From: Hyphomicrobiales bacterium
GTDB lineage: Bacteria > Pseudomonadota > Alphaproteobacteria > Rhizobiales > Aestuariivirgaceae
Direction of reading: 5' to 3'
DNA length: 8,372 nucleotides
Assembly: GCA_027067085.1 (NCBI GenBank)
Contig: JAMOMM010000383.1
Span: 1-8,372 of the forward strand
Shown: piece after piece, positions 1 through 5,986 of the stretch
Layout of the letters: each line of letters starts with the position of its first letter
Numbering within the stretch: the stretch's first letter is position 1
The notes under the pieces: generated by a model
Databases searched by the model: none
What the model was told of the DNA's origin: nothing
What the model saw: the letters and a program-made list of their open reading frames with translations, nothing else
Program-made: the position numbers and the translations under genes

Positions 1-114
1 TGGCGAACTAGAGCGTTTCATGCTTTGTTTGAATCACAAACACTGCATGAAACACAAAATTATCAATACCTTAAGCTGGGCGGTCTGGTTCAATTTAAAC
101 CAGACCGCCTCTAA
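1..114 (+). CDS. Possible 3' end of an unidentified gene (partial)
   Basis: Frame 1 is open from the window edge to a TAA at 112-114, giving 37 codons that end in Leu-Gly-Gly-Leu-Val-Gln-Phe-Lys-Pro-Asp-Arg-Leu. I do not recognise the peptide. If real, it is the C-terminus of a gene converging on gloB, with the two stop codons overlapping by two bases. Points against it: frame 2 is also open here, the stretch is short, and it is built largely from two palindromes (15-53 and 79-109), which is more typical of non-coding 3' sequence. Codon choice is unremarkable apart from one AGA. Low confidence; the sequence to the left of the window would settle it. Confidence 0.25.
   Translation, partial: WRTRAFHALFESQTLHETQNYQYLKLGGLVQFKPDRL
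15..53. repeat. Imperfect palindrome, long hairpin
   Basis: GTTTCATGC at 15-23 is the exact reverse complement of 45-53. Inside it, TGTTTG (26-31) pairs with CAAACA (37-42) around a 5-base loop, leaving a 2x2 internal mismatch. That makes 15 paired positions in 39 bases. It lies downstream of gloB on the minus strand and is the second of two hairpins there. No T-run follows on either side, so a role in 3'-end processing or as a palindromic repeat element is as likely as termination. Confidence 0.6.
79..109 (-). terminator. Strong hairpin just after gloB, probable terminator
   Basis: GGCGGTCTGGTT (79-90) is perfectly complementary to 98-109, giving a 12-bp GC-rich stem with a 7-base loop. It starts 1 base beyond the gloB stop codon. 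The stem is symmetrical, so it could act on converging transcripts from both strands. It lacks a classical U-tract, so intrinsic termination is inferred from stem strength and position. Stabilising the 3' end of the gloB mRNA is the alternative. Confidence 0.55.
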
Positions 115-881
115 AATTCGTCTTTGCGCCGACGTATTTCAGCAAACACATCAACATCTGATGCATTTTCCATATTCAGCCGTTGGCGAATGCGAGCATC
201 ATCCACCCGCAAAAACGGATTGGTTGATTTTTCCTGCCCGATACTTGTCGGCAGTGTGGGTAATTTGTCAGCTCGCAATGCTTTAATTTGAGCCACACGC
301 TCAACCAATGCACTATTCTCAGGATCGATGGTCATGGCAAACCCTGCATTTGCCAGCGTATATTCATGGCCACAGTAAACCACAGTATCATCGGGTAATG
401 CAGCAAGCACAGACAAGCTCTTATGCATCTGTTCCGCGGTGCCTTCAAACACCCGCCCGCACCCAAGAGCAAACATCGTATCGCCCGTAAACAGCAATTT
501 TTGGTCCGCAAAATAAATGGCAACATGACCAATCGTGTGACCAGGCGTATCAATAAATTTTGCTTTGTGCGTGCCAAAATCAAAATGCTGGCCACAAGCA
601 ACACCAATATCAATGCCAGGAATCCTGTCTTGATCGGCCTGATTGCCAACGATAATAGCGCCCCACTTTTGTTTCAGCGCAATGTTTGCTTCCACATGGT
701 CAAAGTGATGGTGGGTCAGCAAAACATGGCTCAGCGTCCACCCTTTTTGGTCTAAAGCTTCGTTGATAGCATTTTCATCTGGCGCATCAATTGACGCGGT
801 AATACCAATATCAGGATCATGAATCAAAACGCCAAAGTTATCCGAGCGACAATTAAACTGGTAAATTTCTAAAGCGCTCAT
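111..881 (-). CDS. gloB: Hydroxyacylglutathione hydrolase (glyoxalase II)
   Basis: Cytosolic metallo-beta-lactamase-fold enzyme that hydrolyses S-D-lactoylglutathione to D-lactate and glutathione, the second step of methylglyoxal detoxification. The 256-residue length is normal for the family. The zinc signature Thr-His-His-His-Phe-Asp-His is at residues 56-62. Further metal ligands are His115 (in Gly-His-Thr), Asp134 (in Phe-Thr-Gly-Asp-Thr) and His172 (in Tyr-Cys-Gly-His-Glu-Tyr). The C-terminal helical domain carries the family's Asn-Pro-Phe-Leu-Arg at about 221-225, which belongs to the glutathione-binding part. The ATG at 881 is preceded by AAGGGA at a spacing of 7 bases. The antiporter gene ends 29 bases upstream on the same strand, so co-transcription is possible. 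All expected catalytic residues are present. Confidence 0.96.
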   Translation of the reverse strand: MSALEIYQFNCRSDNFGVLIHDPDIGITASIDAPDENAINEALDQKGWTLSHVLLTHHHFDHVEANIALKQKWGAIIVGNQADQDRIPGIDIGVACGQHFDFGTHKAKFIDTPGHTIGHVAIYFADQKLLFTGDTMFALGCGRVFEGTAEQMHKSLSVLAALPDDTVVYCGHEYTLANAGFAMTIDPENSALVERVAQIKALRADKLPTLPTSIGQEKSTNPFLRVDDARIRQRLNMENASDVDVFAEIRRRKDEF

Positions 882-910
882 TTAATTTCCCTTTTGTGCA
901 AAATTTTTTA

Positions 911-1849
911 TTAAGCAAGTAAAGCAAAGACATAGGCTAAATAACCGACAAGAAACGCACCGCCCGTAATGCGCGTAACGCCATGTTGCCAAACAACAAT
1001 GCCAACCAAAACAATTGACATAACCAACAACAATGGAATGTTTAGGCTCGCCATTTGTCCCTCAATTGGGATTGGACTAATCGTTGCGGTAATCCCGCCG
1101 ATACCGAAAATATTATAAATATTCGAGCCAAGAATATTGCCAACAGCTAAATCTGTTTCGCGCTTAAACGCAGCAATAATAGATGTTGCAAGCTCAGGCA
1201 ATGACGTGCCCAAAGCAACAACTGTTAAGCCAACAACACCTTCATCGATGTTGTAGACCTTAGCCAGTTCAACCGCACCATCAACAAGCAGCTTACCGCC
1301 CAACAACACGCCAACCAAGCCAGCCAAAAGGATCAAACTATCAACGCTAATAGAAGACCATTTAAACGGCTCTTTGGTAATTCCAGCCTCTTCTCTGGCA
1401 TATTCTCGCTGCTGGTGGTCATCGTGCAATAAATACCAAAGATAACCGATGAGAATGATAACCATGACAATGCCAGTAAAACGCGACAAACCACCTTGCC
1501 AAGCAGCAAACAACAATACCACGGCGCCAAAAACACCAAGCCCGCCATCTCTAAATACATGAGACCGTTTTGTGGCAATGGGATAAACAAGCGCACCAGC
1601 GCCCAAAACCAACAACATGTTGGCCATGTTTGAACCAACCACATTACCAATGGCAATACCTGGCGCACCTTGAAGCGCGGCTTGAACCGACGTCGCCAAT
1701 TCGGGAACCGACGTGCCAAAGCCAACAATAACAATACCGACAACCAGCGGTTGGACGCCCAATTTTTCAGCTAGATTACTCGCCCCACGAACCAAAAGTT
1801 CACCTGCCAAAAACAGAAGTATGAAACCGCCAATTAACGAAAAAACCAC
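911..1849 (-). CDS. Calcium/sodium antiporter, CaCA family (YrbG-like)
   Basis: Inner-membrane cation exchanger of about ten hydrophobic segments. Family members use the sodium (or proton) gradient to move Ca2+. Both alpha-repeats that define the family are clear. Repeat 1 has Gly-Phe-Gly-Thr-Ser-Val-Pro-Glu near residues 43-50 and Gly-Asn-Val-Val-Gly-Ser-Asn at 68-74. Repeat 2 has Ala-Leu-Gly-Thr-Ser-Leu-Pro-Glu at 212-219 and Gly-Asn-Ile-Leu-Gly-Ser-Asn at 237-243. A charged cytoplasmic loop (about 142-165) separates the two halves. I chose the GTG at 1849 (312 residues) because GAGGGG lies 9 bases upstream and the protein then begins directly at the first membrane helix. An in-frame TTG at 1894 would add 15 residues unlike the family N-terminus and has no good ribosome-binding site. 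The transported ion is inferred from the family. Confidence 0.92.
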   Translation of the reverse strand: MVFSLIGGFILLFLAGELLVRGASNLAEKLGVQPLVVGIVIVGFGTSVPELATSVQAALQGAPGIAIGNVVGSNMANMLLVLGAGALVYPIATKRSHVFRDGGLGVFGAVVLLFAAWQGGLSRFTGIVMVIILIGYLWYLLHDDHQQREYAREEAGITKEPFKWSSISVDSLILLAGLVGVLLGGKLLVDGAVELAKVYNIDEGVVGLTVVALGTSLPELATSIIAAFKRETDLAVGNILGSNIYNIFGIGGITATISPIPIEGQMASLNIPLLLVMSIVLVGIVVWQHGVTRITGGAFLVGYLAYVFALLA

Positions 1850-1900
1850 GTATGAACGCCCCTCGTAGATGCCCCTTGGGCCAAATAGAAACAAAAAAAT

Positions 1901-1915
1901 CTTACTCTATGTAAG
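1901..1915 (-). terminator. Weak hairpin plus T7 run after the TPR gene
   Basis: On the minus strand CTTAC-ATAGA-GTAAG forms a 5-bp stem. It is followed by A and then seven T residues (plus positions 1893-1899). It lies about 40 bases after the TPR gene stop and before the antiporter start, which fits a weak intrinsic terminator. A second A/T-rich stem (AAAAAAG-loop-CTTTTTT, 1925-1943), with a T-tract on its minus-strand 3' side, sits between it and the TPR stop and could also contribute. Confidence 0.4.
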
Positions 1916-1954
1916 TGGGAAGTAAAAAAAAGCAAACTTTTTTAGCAGCTATCC

Positions 1955-2602
1955 CTAAATATCCTTCTCGATTTTACCAGAAATAAGCTTTATTGCCTGT
2001 TTTACATCCTTTAAATGGGGGTTTATTGCCAGCGCGCGCCTAAAAACTTGCAAAGCCTTCTTTTCATTACCTTCGGCCTGATAGATCATCCCCAATCCCG
2101 CCAATGCCCCAAAGTGTCGGGGTTCAAGTTTCAAAACCTCTTGAATATCTTCTTTTGATTTTTGATAATTCTGCAAGATAAAATATGCTGTGGCTCGCTT
2201 ATTCCAAGCCTCTGCAAATTCTGGATATTGCTCAACCACGAGTGATAAAATCGAAATCGATACATAAGTCTTGCCCGCGCGCATGGCTTTTTGGGAACGC
2301 TGTAACAACAAATCAGCAGTATCGCTGCCAGATTTAGCCCATGTTCGCCAAATCGCTCGCGTCAGAACAAGCGCTTTTGCGGGATCTTTTTCCACATGAA
2401 GCCGACCAAAAAAAGTATCAAGAACCTCTTCTTGAAGTGCCTTTTTGTCTTTTTGAGTCAAAACCTTAGGTGTTGAGTTATTAGGGGTTTTTTTAAGCTG
2501 TTCAACAACAGGTTTTTGCGCCACCGCAAAATTAGACTGCTGCAACAAAAAAACGAGCGCTATTAAACTGATTTGTTTCATAACAACCAGTTTAGCGCTC
2601 AT
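1955..2602 (-). CDS. Secreted/periplasmic TPR-repeat protein
   Basis: 215-residue protein of unknown specific function. Residues 8-29 (Met-Lys-Gln-Ile-Ser-Leu-Ile-Ala..., ending Ala-Val-Ala-Gln) look like a Sec signal peptide with a probable cleavage site after the Ala-Val-Ala. A charged linker (about 30-60) follows, then helical TPR units at about 96-129, 130-163 and 164-197. The last two are clear, with an Ala-Trp-Asn-Lys-Arg-Ala-Thr-Ala-Tyr start and Glu-Pro-Arg-His-Phe-Gly-Ala-Leu-Ala-Gly-Leu-Gly at the repeat junction. From memory, this arrangement is common in a conserved alphaproteobacterial family. The ATG at 2602 and an internal ATG at 2581 are both possible. Neither has a convincing ribosome-binding site, and 2581 gives the cleaner signal peptide. 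TPRs bind proteins, so a scaffold role is inferred. Confidence 0.85.
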   Translation of the reverse strand: MSAKLVVMKQISLIALVFLLQQSNFAVAQKPVVEQLKKTPNNSTPKVLTQKDKKALQEEVLDTFFGRLHVEKDPAKALVLTRAIWRTWAKSGSDTADLLLQRSQKAMRAGKTYVSISILSLVVEQYPEFAEAWNKRATAYFILQNYQKSKEDIQEVLKLEPRHFGALAGLGMIYQAEGNEKKALQVFRRALAINPHLKDVKQAIKLISGKIEKDI

Positions 2603-2624
2603 TTCAAAACTTTGTAAATCAAAT

Positions 2625-2652
2625 TACCGTGCAAAAAGTAACGTGCAAAAAT
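2625..2652. repeat. Two tandem 14-base units upstream of the TPR gene
   Basis: TACCGTGCAAAAAG (2625-2638) is followed directly by TAACGTGCAAAAAT (2639-2652), matching at 12 of 14 positions. The core CGTGCAAAAA is identical. The pair lies 23 bases upstream of the TPR start at 2602, where promoter or operator elements would be expected. The period is not helical, and a chance duplication is possible. Confidence 0.45.
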
Positions 2653-2668
2653 CAATGCAGGCAATTAA

Positions 2669-2693
2669 GCCCCAAGAATTAACCTTGGCGGGC
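2669..2693 (-). terminator. Hairpin overlapping the rpmJ stop codon
   Basis: On the minus strand CCAAG pairs with CTTGG around a 7-base loop. Outer GCC/GGC pairs extend the stem past a 2-base bulge. The stem begins in the last codons of rpmJ and the TAA is in the loop. The following bases are TTAATT, not a true U-run, so termination is uncertain. It may instead protect the 3' end of the short rpmJ mRNA. Confidence 0.35.
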
Positions 2694-2804
2694 TTTAAAA
2701 CGTGGATTGGTTTTATTGATAACCAAAATACGACCACGACGACGGATTACACGGTTGTCACGGTGGCGTTTGGCCAATGATCTAATAGAACTACGAACTT
2801 TCAT
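2679..2804 (-). CDS. rpmJ: 50S ribosomal protein L36, zinc-free (C-minus) type
   Basis: 41-residue, strongly basic protein of the large ribosomal subunit. It begins Met-Lys-Val-Arg-Ser-Ser and ends Phe-Lys-Ala-Arg-Gln-Gly, the L36 hallmark. It lacks the Cys/Cys/Cys/His zinc site of the classical form (no cysteine at all), so it is the C-minus paralogue type usual in alphaproteobacteria. The start is the ATG at 2804, with AGGTG 7 bases upstream. The reading frame extends 24 codons further upstream, but that part is leader sequence containing a hairpin and does not resemble L36. The gene stands alone, away from other ribosomal protein genes, with its own promoter at 2864-2893. Confidence 0.95.
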   Translation of the reverse strand: MKVRSSIRSLAKRHRDNRVIRRRGRILVINKTNPRFKARQG

Positions 2805-2830
2805 GTCAAAACACCTGATATAATAAATGA

Positions 2831-2847
2831 GGACGCCACACGCGTCC
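2831..2847 (-). promoter_or_regulatory. GC-rich hairpin in the rpmJ 5' leader
   Basis: GGACGC and GCGTCC (6 bp, extendable by a G-U pair) close a 5-base loop. The stem would begin about 10 nucleotides into the transcript predicted from the promoter at 2864-2893, and ends 26 bases before the start codon. It is not followed by a U-run. It could stabilise the mRNA or serve as a protein-binding site in the leader; the function is inferred only from position. Confidence 0.5.
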
Positions 2848-2863
2848 CTACAAGATTGCGCGC

Positions 2864-2893
2864 ACCATAAAAGCAATTGAGATTAAATGTCAA
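2864..2893 (-). promoter_or_regulatory. Sigma-70-type promoter for rpmJ
   Basis: On the minus strand a perfect -35 box TTGACA (2893-2888) is followed after 18 bases by TATGGT (2869-2864), a partial match to TATAAT. Transcription would start near 2857, giving a leader of about 53 nucleotides before rpmJ. A strong -35 box suits a ribosomal protein gene. Confidence 0.65.
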
Positions 2894-2964
2894 CATACTC
2901 AAGGCGCACACAAGCTTAAAAATGTGAAAATTTTGGATTAACTTACGGTTTTAATGTCAAAGTT

Positions 2965-4194
2965 CTATAAAACAGCACTTCGACGTTTGGCAAATTCAAA
3001 AACTTGGTCACGCGGGAAAAATACTCGCGCGCTCGTTCCTGCACCAACAACGCTCTTGATACCCAATTTTCCACCAAGTAATTGTGCCAAACGCTGAGCC
3101 AATGGCAAACCAAGACCTGCACAAAACGGATCAGTCCCCGATAAGGCCCCATCACCAGCCACGGCGCGACCAAACGGTGCCATTGCCACTGAAATTTGAT
3201 CGTCTGGCATACCTTGACCATGATCGTTCACTTGCAGCCACAAGTCACCCTTTTCATCCATCCGCGCACTCACTCCAATGCGTCCACCAGCAGGTGAAAA
3301 CTTCACGGCATTAGAAACTAAATGATCTAAAATTGACACAAAGTGAAGGCGGTCACTTTGAATGGCAGGAATATTCTCTTCAATAGATATTTCCACCACC
3401 AACTGATTCTGCGTAATCATCGCTTGATGTCGGCCAACAGCTTCTTGAACCACCTCAGCCAGTGAAAAGTCCGTTGCGTTGATCGGTTTATTGCCTGCTT
3501 CGAGCAAACCCAATTCACCGATATTACGCATATTATTGAGCATTCTCGCGCAACCTGCTGCAATACCGCGCGCGCAGGTCGTATATTGTTCATTGCCAAT
3601 CGGACCGAGGCGCTCTTGTGCCATTGTTGAAGACAATTCAACCAAAGTCGCAAAATGCTGACCCAGCTCGCCCCCCATACGGGTTAAAAATTCGGTTTTT
3701 GAGGTGCTGGCAAGTTCAGCTTGTTCTTTCGCTTTGGCCAACTCGCGCATCATTTCAACACGTTCACGTTCAAGCGTAATTTTTTCAGCAGCTCGCGCCG
3801 TTACCCGCAGCAATTGATCTGGTTGAAACGGTTTAACAAGATAATCATAAACACCATGACGCAAGGCATCAATAACCACATTAGAGTCTGAATTTCCCGT
3901 TTGTACGATGCATAGCAAGTTTGGGAATACTTCATTTAAGGCAGAAATAACATCTAGACCCCACTCCTGCTTCAAGCGCAAATCAACCAAGGCCAAATCA
4001 GGCGCCATCATTTTAGCTGCTTGTAACGCAGACTCCTTGTCATGAGCCATGCCGACAATATGACCTTCCAGCTCCAAAATATCTTGAACGCCTTCTGCCG
4101 CCAAAACTTCATCATCAACCACAAGAACACGGACGCGCTGAACGCTACCTGCTGCTGCCAGTGATGTTGCGTTTTGTGTGTGTTGTTCAGTCAT
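2965..4194 (-). CDS. Receiver-histidine kinase hybrid lacking the H-box histidine
   Basis: 409-residue cytoplasmic signalling protein with no membrane segment. The N-terminal receiver domain (about 21-135) has Asp27/Asp28, phospho-acceptor Asp71, Thr99 and Lys121. A helical coiled-coil linker (136-165) leads to a HisKA-like region. There, canonical Met-Ser-His-Glu-Leu-Arg-Thr-Pro is replaced by Met-Gly-Gly-Glu-Leu-Gly-Gln-His (173-180), so glycine 175 stands where the phospho-accepting histidine should be. The ATPase domain follows with the N-box Asn295, the G1 box Asp324-His-Gly-Gln-Gly-Met and the G2 box Gly360-Leu-Gly-Leu, all apparently functional. The start at ATG 4194 is supported by AGGTGGAG just upstream. 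A TTG at 4257 in the same frame has no such site. A TATAAA at 4239-4234 may be its -10 box. It is divergent from a two-receiver protein (4392). Likely roles are an allosteric pseudokinase, a phosphatase or a kinase using another residue. Confidence 0.9.
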   Translation of the reverse strand: MTEQHTQNATSLAAAGSVQRVRVLVVDDEVLAAEGVQDILELEGHIVGMAHDKESALQAAKMMAPDLALVDLRLKQEWGLDVISALNEVFPNLLCIVQTGNSDSNVVIDALRHGVYDYLVKPFQPDQLLRVTARAAEKITLERERVEMMRELAKAKEQAELASTSKTEFLTRMGGELGQHFATLVELSSTMAQERLGPIGNEQYTTCARGIAAGCARMLNNMRNIGELGLLEAGNKPINATDFSLAEVVQEAVGRHQAMITQNQLVVEISIEENIPAIQSDRLHFVSILDHLVSNAVKFSPAGGRIGVSARMDEKGDLWLQVNDHGQGMPDDQISVAMAPFGRAVAGDGALSGTDPFCAGLGLPLAQRLAQLLGGKLGIKSVVGAGTSARVFFPRDQVFEFAKRRSAVL

Positions 4195-4262
4195 GTCTCC
4201 ACCTCTTTGACTAAAAATTCCAAAACATACGGATTTATACCGCACCAAGTATTTCAACAGCG

Positions 4263-4329
4263 TTAAGGAAGGCTTTAATAACTCAAAATTTTTCCAATAA
4301 AAAAATCCTCCGCATAAAGCCTATCTTAA
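4263..4329. promoter_or_regulatory. Inverted pair of 15-base sites between divergent genes
   Basis: TTAAGGAAGGCTTTA (4263-4277) recurs on the other strand as TTAAGATAGGCTTTA (4329-4315), identical at 13 of 15 positions, the two mismatches being adjacent. The centres are 52 bases apart, close to five helical turns. The 37 bases between them are rich in A/T tracts. The right copy overlaps the expected -35 region of the response-regulator gene (candidate -10 CATAAT at 4341-4346). The left copy lies just upstream of the candidate kinase promoter. This fits an operator pair serving both genes (inference). As RNA it could also fold into a long-loop stem. Confidence 0.55.
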
Positions 4330-4391
4330 TGTTCATCGTGCATAATATCTGTAATTTTAGAAACTTGTGAATTCAGTGGGGAGACTGAGAC

Positions 4392-5126
4392 ATGGTTGAA
4401 AAGAGCTTAAAAATTCTAGTTGTCGATGACGATGAAGACGCAGCAGATTCGCTCGCTGAACTATTCGAAATGGAAGGCCACGATGTCCTCGTTGCCTATT
4501 CAGGCGAAGACGCGATCAAAGCCTACACTGAACAAGACTTCGATATTTCGTTCATGGACATTATGATGCCAGGCAAAAATGGCGTTGAAAGTTTTTTTGA
4601 AATTCGCCGTATGAAACCCAATGCCAAAGTCTTTATGATGACCGGCTATAGTGTTGAGCAATTGGTCCAACAAGCCATCGATCACGGCGCAATGGGTGTT
4701 TTAGGCAAACCAGTTGAACCGAAAAAAGTTTTATCAATGCTTGAAGATGTTAAACCAGCGGGCATTGTTCTTATTGCAGAAGATGATCCAGACTTTGGCC
4801 CACAGCTTGCCGAAGTGATTGCCCATTCAGGCTATCAATGTAAACTTGTTAATAATGGCCAAGAAGCCATCGACATCGTTTCAGCTCCCGATTCACAAAT
4901 TGACGTTATGATCCTTGATCTGCAACTGCCTGTGATTGACGGTATCGAAGTTTATTCACGGTTACAAAAAAATAACGCTGGTGTGCCAACCATCATTATT
5001 ACGGGACACGGCGCTGAACACGCTGAAACGCTTGAATCTATGCGTGATATGTCTGTAACAGGTATTTTGAATAAACCGTTCGATCCATCGGTGCTCCTGG
5101 CACAACTTGAACAAATCTCGGCTTAA
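4392..5126 (+). CDS. Two-receiver (REC-REC) response regulator without output domain
   Basis: 244-residue soluble protein made of two complete receiver domains. REC1 (about 6-120) has Asp12/Asp13, phospho-acceptor Asp56 (Phe-Met-Asp-Ile-Met-Met-Pro), Thr84 and Lys106-Pro. REC2 (about 124-243) has Glu130/Asp131/Asp132, phospho-acceptor Asp176 (Ile-Leu-Asp-Leu-Gln-Leu-Pro), Thr204 and Lys228-Pro-Phe. No DNA-binding, GGDEF, EAL or other effector follows, so it must act through protein contacts or as a phosphate relay or sink. The ATG at 4392 is preceded by GGGGAG with 8 bases between. It is transcribed away from the receiver-kinase at 4194, from a shared 197-base control region, which suggests that the two are partners. 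Confidence 0.93.
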   Translation: MVEKSLKILVVDDDEDAADSLAELFEMEGHDVLVAYSGEDAIKAYTEQDFDISFMDIMMPGKNGVESFFEIRRMKPNAKVFMMTGYSVEQLVQQAIDHGAMGVLGKPVEPKKVLSMLEDVKPAGIVLIAEDDPDFGPQLAEVIAHSGYQCKLVNNGQEAIDIVSAPDSQIDVMILDLQLPVIDGIEVYSRLQKNNAGVPTIIITGHGAEHAETLESMRDMSVTGILNKPFDPSVLLAQLEQISA

Positions 5127-5168
5127 CCCTTTCGCGCCCCTTAACTCTCGTGTAAATTGCACATGTAT

Positions 5169-5182
5169 GATGCTTTAGCATC
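5169..5182 (+). promoter_or_regulatory. Small hairpin upstream of pcs
   Basis: GATGC-TTTA-GCATC forms a 5-bp stem with a 4-base loop, 25 bases before the pcs start codon. It overlaps a TATGAT (5166-5171) and precedes a TATATT (5191-5196), either of which could be a -10 box. I found no good -35 box for either. The stem may be a leader hairpin or the remnant end of the preceding transcript. Confidence 0.25.
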
Positions 5183-5207
5183 GCATTGTTTATATTGGGG
5201 CCGATAG

Positions 5208-5951
5208 ATGAGTAGTGAACATCCAAAGCGCGACGTTGCAGCTGCATGGGCAGTTCACGCCTTTACAGCTTCGGGCATTGTTCTTGGGTTTTTAGCTCTT
5301 ATTGCTATCTTAGAAGGCGATAAGCTGGCCGCTTTCATGTGGCTTGGTCTTGCCCTTTTTGTCGATGGCATCGATGGCACATTAGCCCGCGCAGCGCGCG
5401 TTAAGGAACTCACACCACAATTTGATGGCACCACACTCGATAACGTCATCGATTATTTCACCTATGTCGCCGTCCCCGCCATGATGGTTTATTGGTTTGG
5501 CATTGTCCCACCTGGAACCGAAATTTATGTATCCGCGGGCATTATGGCTGTTTCTCTCTACACTTTTGCCAACACGGGCGTAAAAACTGAGGATTATTAT
5601 TTTTCAGGCTTTCCTGCGCTGTGGAACCTGTTGGTTTTGTATTTCCACATTATGCAATCATCACAATGGACAAATTTAGTCGTTATTGTGGTCTGCGCCG
5701 TACTAACATTTGTACCAATTAAATTCGTGCATCCATTGCGCGTCCGTAAACTTCGCCACATCACCTTACCAATGACGGTCCTTTGGGCCGCAACGTCCTT
5801 GCGCCTCATGCTCATTTCACCCGAAGTTGAAAAAGCCCAAGAAGCCTCACCCATCGTGTTTTGGTTGTGGATTGTCGCATCGGTTTACTTCTTTGGTATT
5901 TCCTTACTCAGAACCATCAGCCCACAAGCTAATGAAGTAGATGACGCTTAA
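5208..5951 (+). CDS. pcs: Phosphatidylcholine synthase (CDP-diacylglycerol-choline O-phosphatidyltransferase)
   Basis: Integral inner-membrane enzyme that joins choline directly to CDP-diacylglycerol, releasing CMP and making phosphatidylcholine. The CDP-alcohol phosphotransferase signature is complete: Asp53-x2-Asp56-Gly57-x2-Ala60-Arg61, then after 12 residues Gly74-x3-Asp78-x3-Asp82. The 12-residue spacing, longer than in most of the superfamily, is the form I recall for the Sinorhizobium meliloti Pcs. Surrounding words also match that enzyme (His-x-x-Thr-Ala-Ser-Gly near 17-23, Tyr-Phe-Ser-Gly-Phe-Pro-Ala-Leu-Trp-Asn about 130-139, Phe-Val-His-Pro-Leu-Arg-Val-Arg-Lys-Leu about 168-177). 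About eight hydrophobic segments are visible. Length (247) is typical. The start at 5208 has GGGG 7 bases upstream. The cell needs exogenous choline for this route. Confidence 0.94.
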   Translation: MSSEHPKRDVAAAWAVHAFTASGIVLGFLALIAILEGDKLAAFMWLGLALFVDGIDGTLARAARVKELTPQFDGTTLDNVIDYFTYVAVPAMMVYWFGIVPPGTEIYVSAGIMAVSLYTFANTGVKTEDYYFSGFPALWNLLVLYFHIMQSSQWTNLVVIVVCAVLTFVPIKFVHPLRVRKLRHITLPMTVLWAATSLRLMLISPEVEKAQEASPIVFWLWIVASVYFFGISLLRTISPQANEVDDA

Positions 5952-5986
5952 TTTCCACGGTTATCCTACATGTGGCATTTAGATAT

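Noticed and set aside
20..286. Plus-strand 88-codon open frame at the left edge
   Set aside because: It runs through both palindromes and deep into gloB on the opposite strand; the peptide has no family character, while gloB has all its catalytic motifs.
332..649. Minus-strand open frame of 105 codons inside gloB, in a different frame
   Set aside because: It overlaps the verified gloB frame on the same strand and its leucine/arginine-rich peptide is a typical out-of-frame shadow.
2805..2876. 24-codon upstream extension of rpmJ
   Set aside because: It contains the leader hairpin and overlaps the promoter -10 box; L36 proteins begin Met-Lys-Val-Arg, which is at 2804 with a good ribosome-binding site.
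4195..4257. 21-residue extension of the receiver-kinase from a TTG at 4257
   Set aside because: There is no ribosome-binding site and it covers the likely promoter; ATG 4194 has AGGTGGAG directly upstream and precedes the receiver domain by a normal distance.
4263..4280. CtrA binding site (TTAA-N7-TTAA)
   Set aside because: The two TTAA elements at 4263 and 4275 are separated by 8 bases instead of 7, so the consensus is not met.
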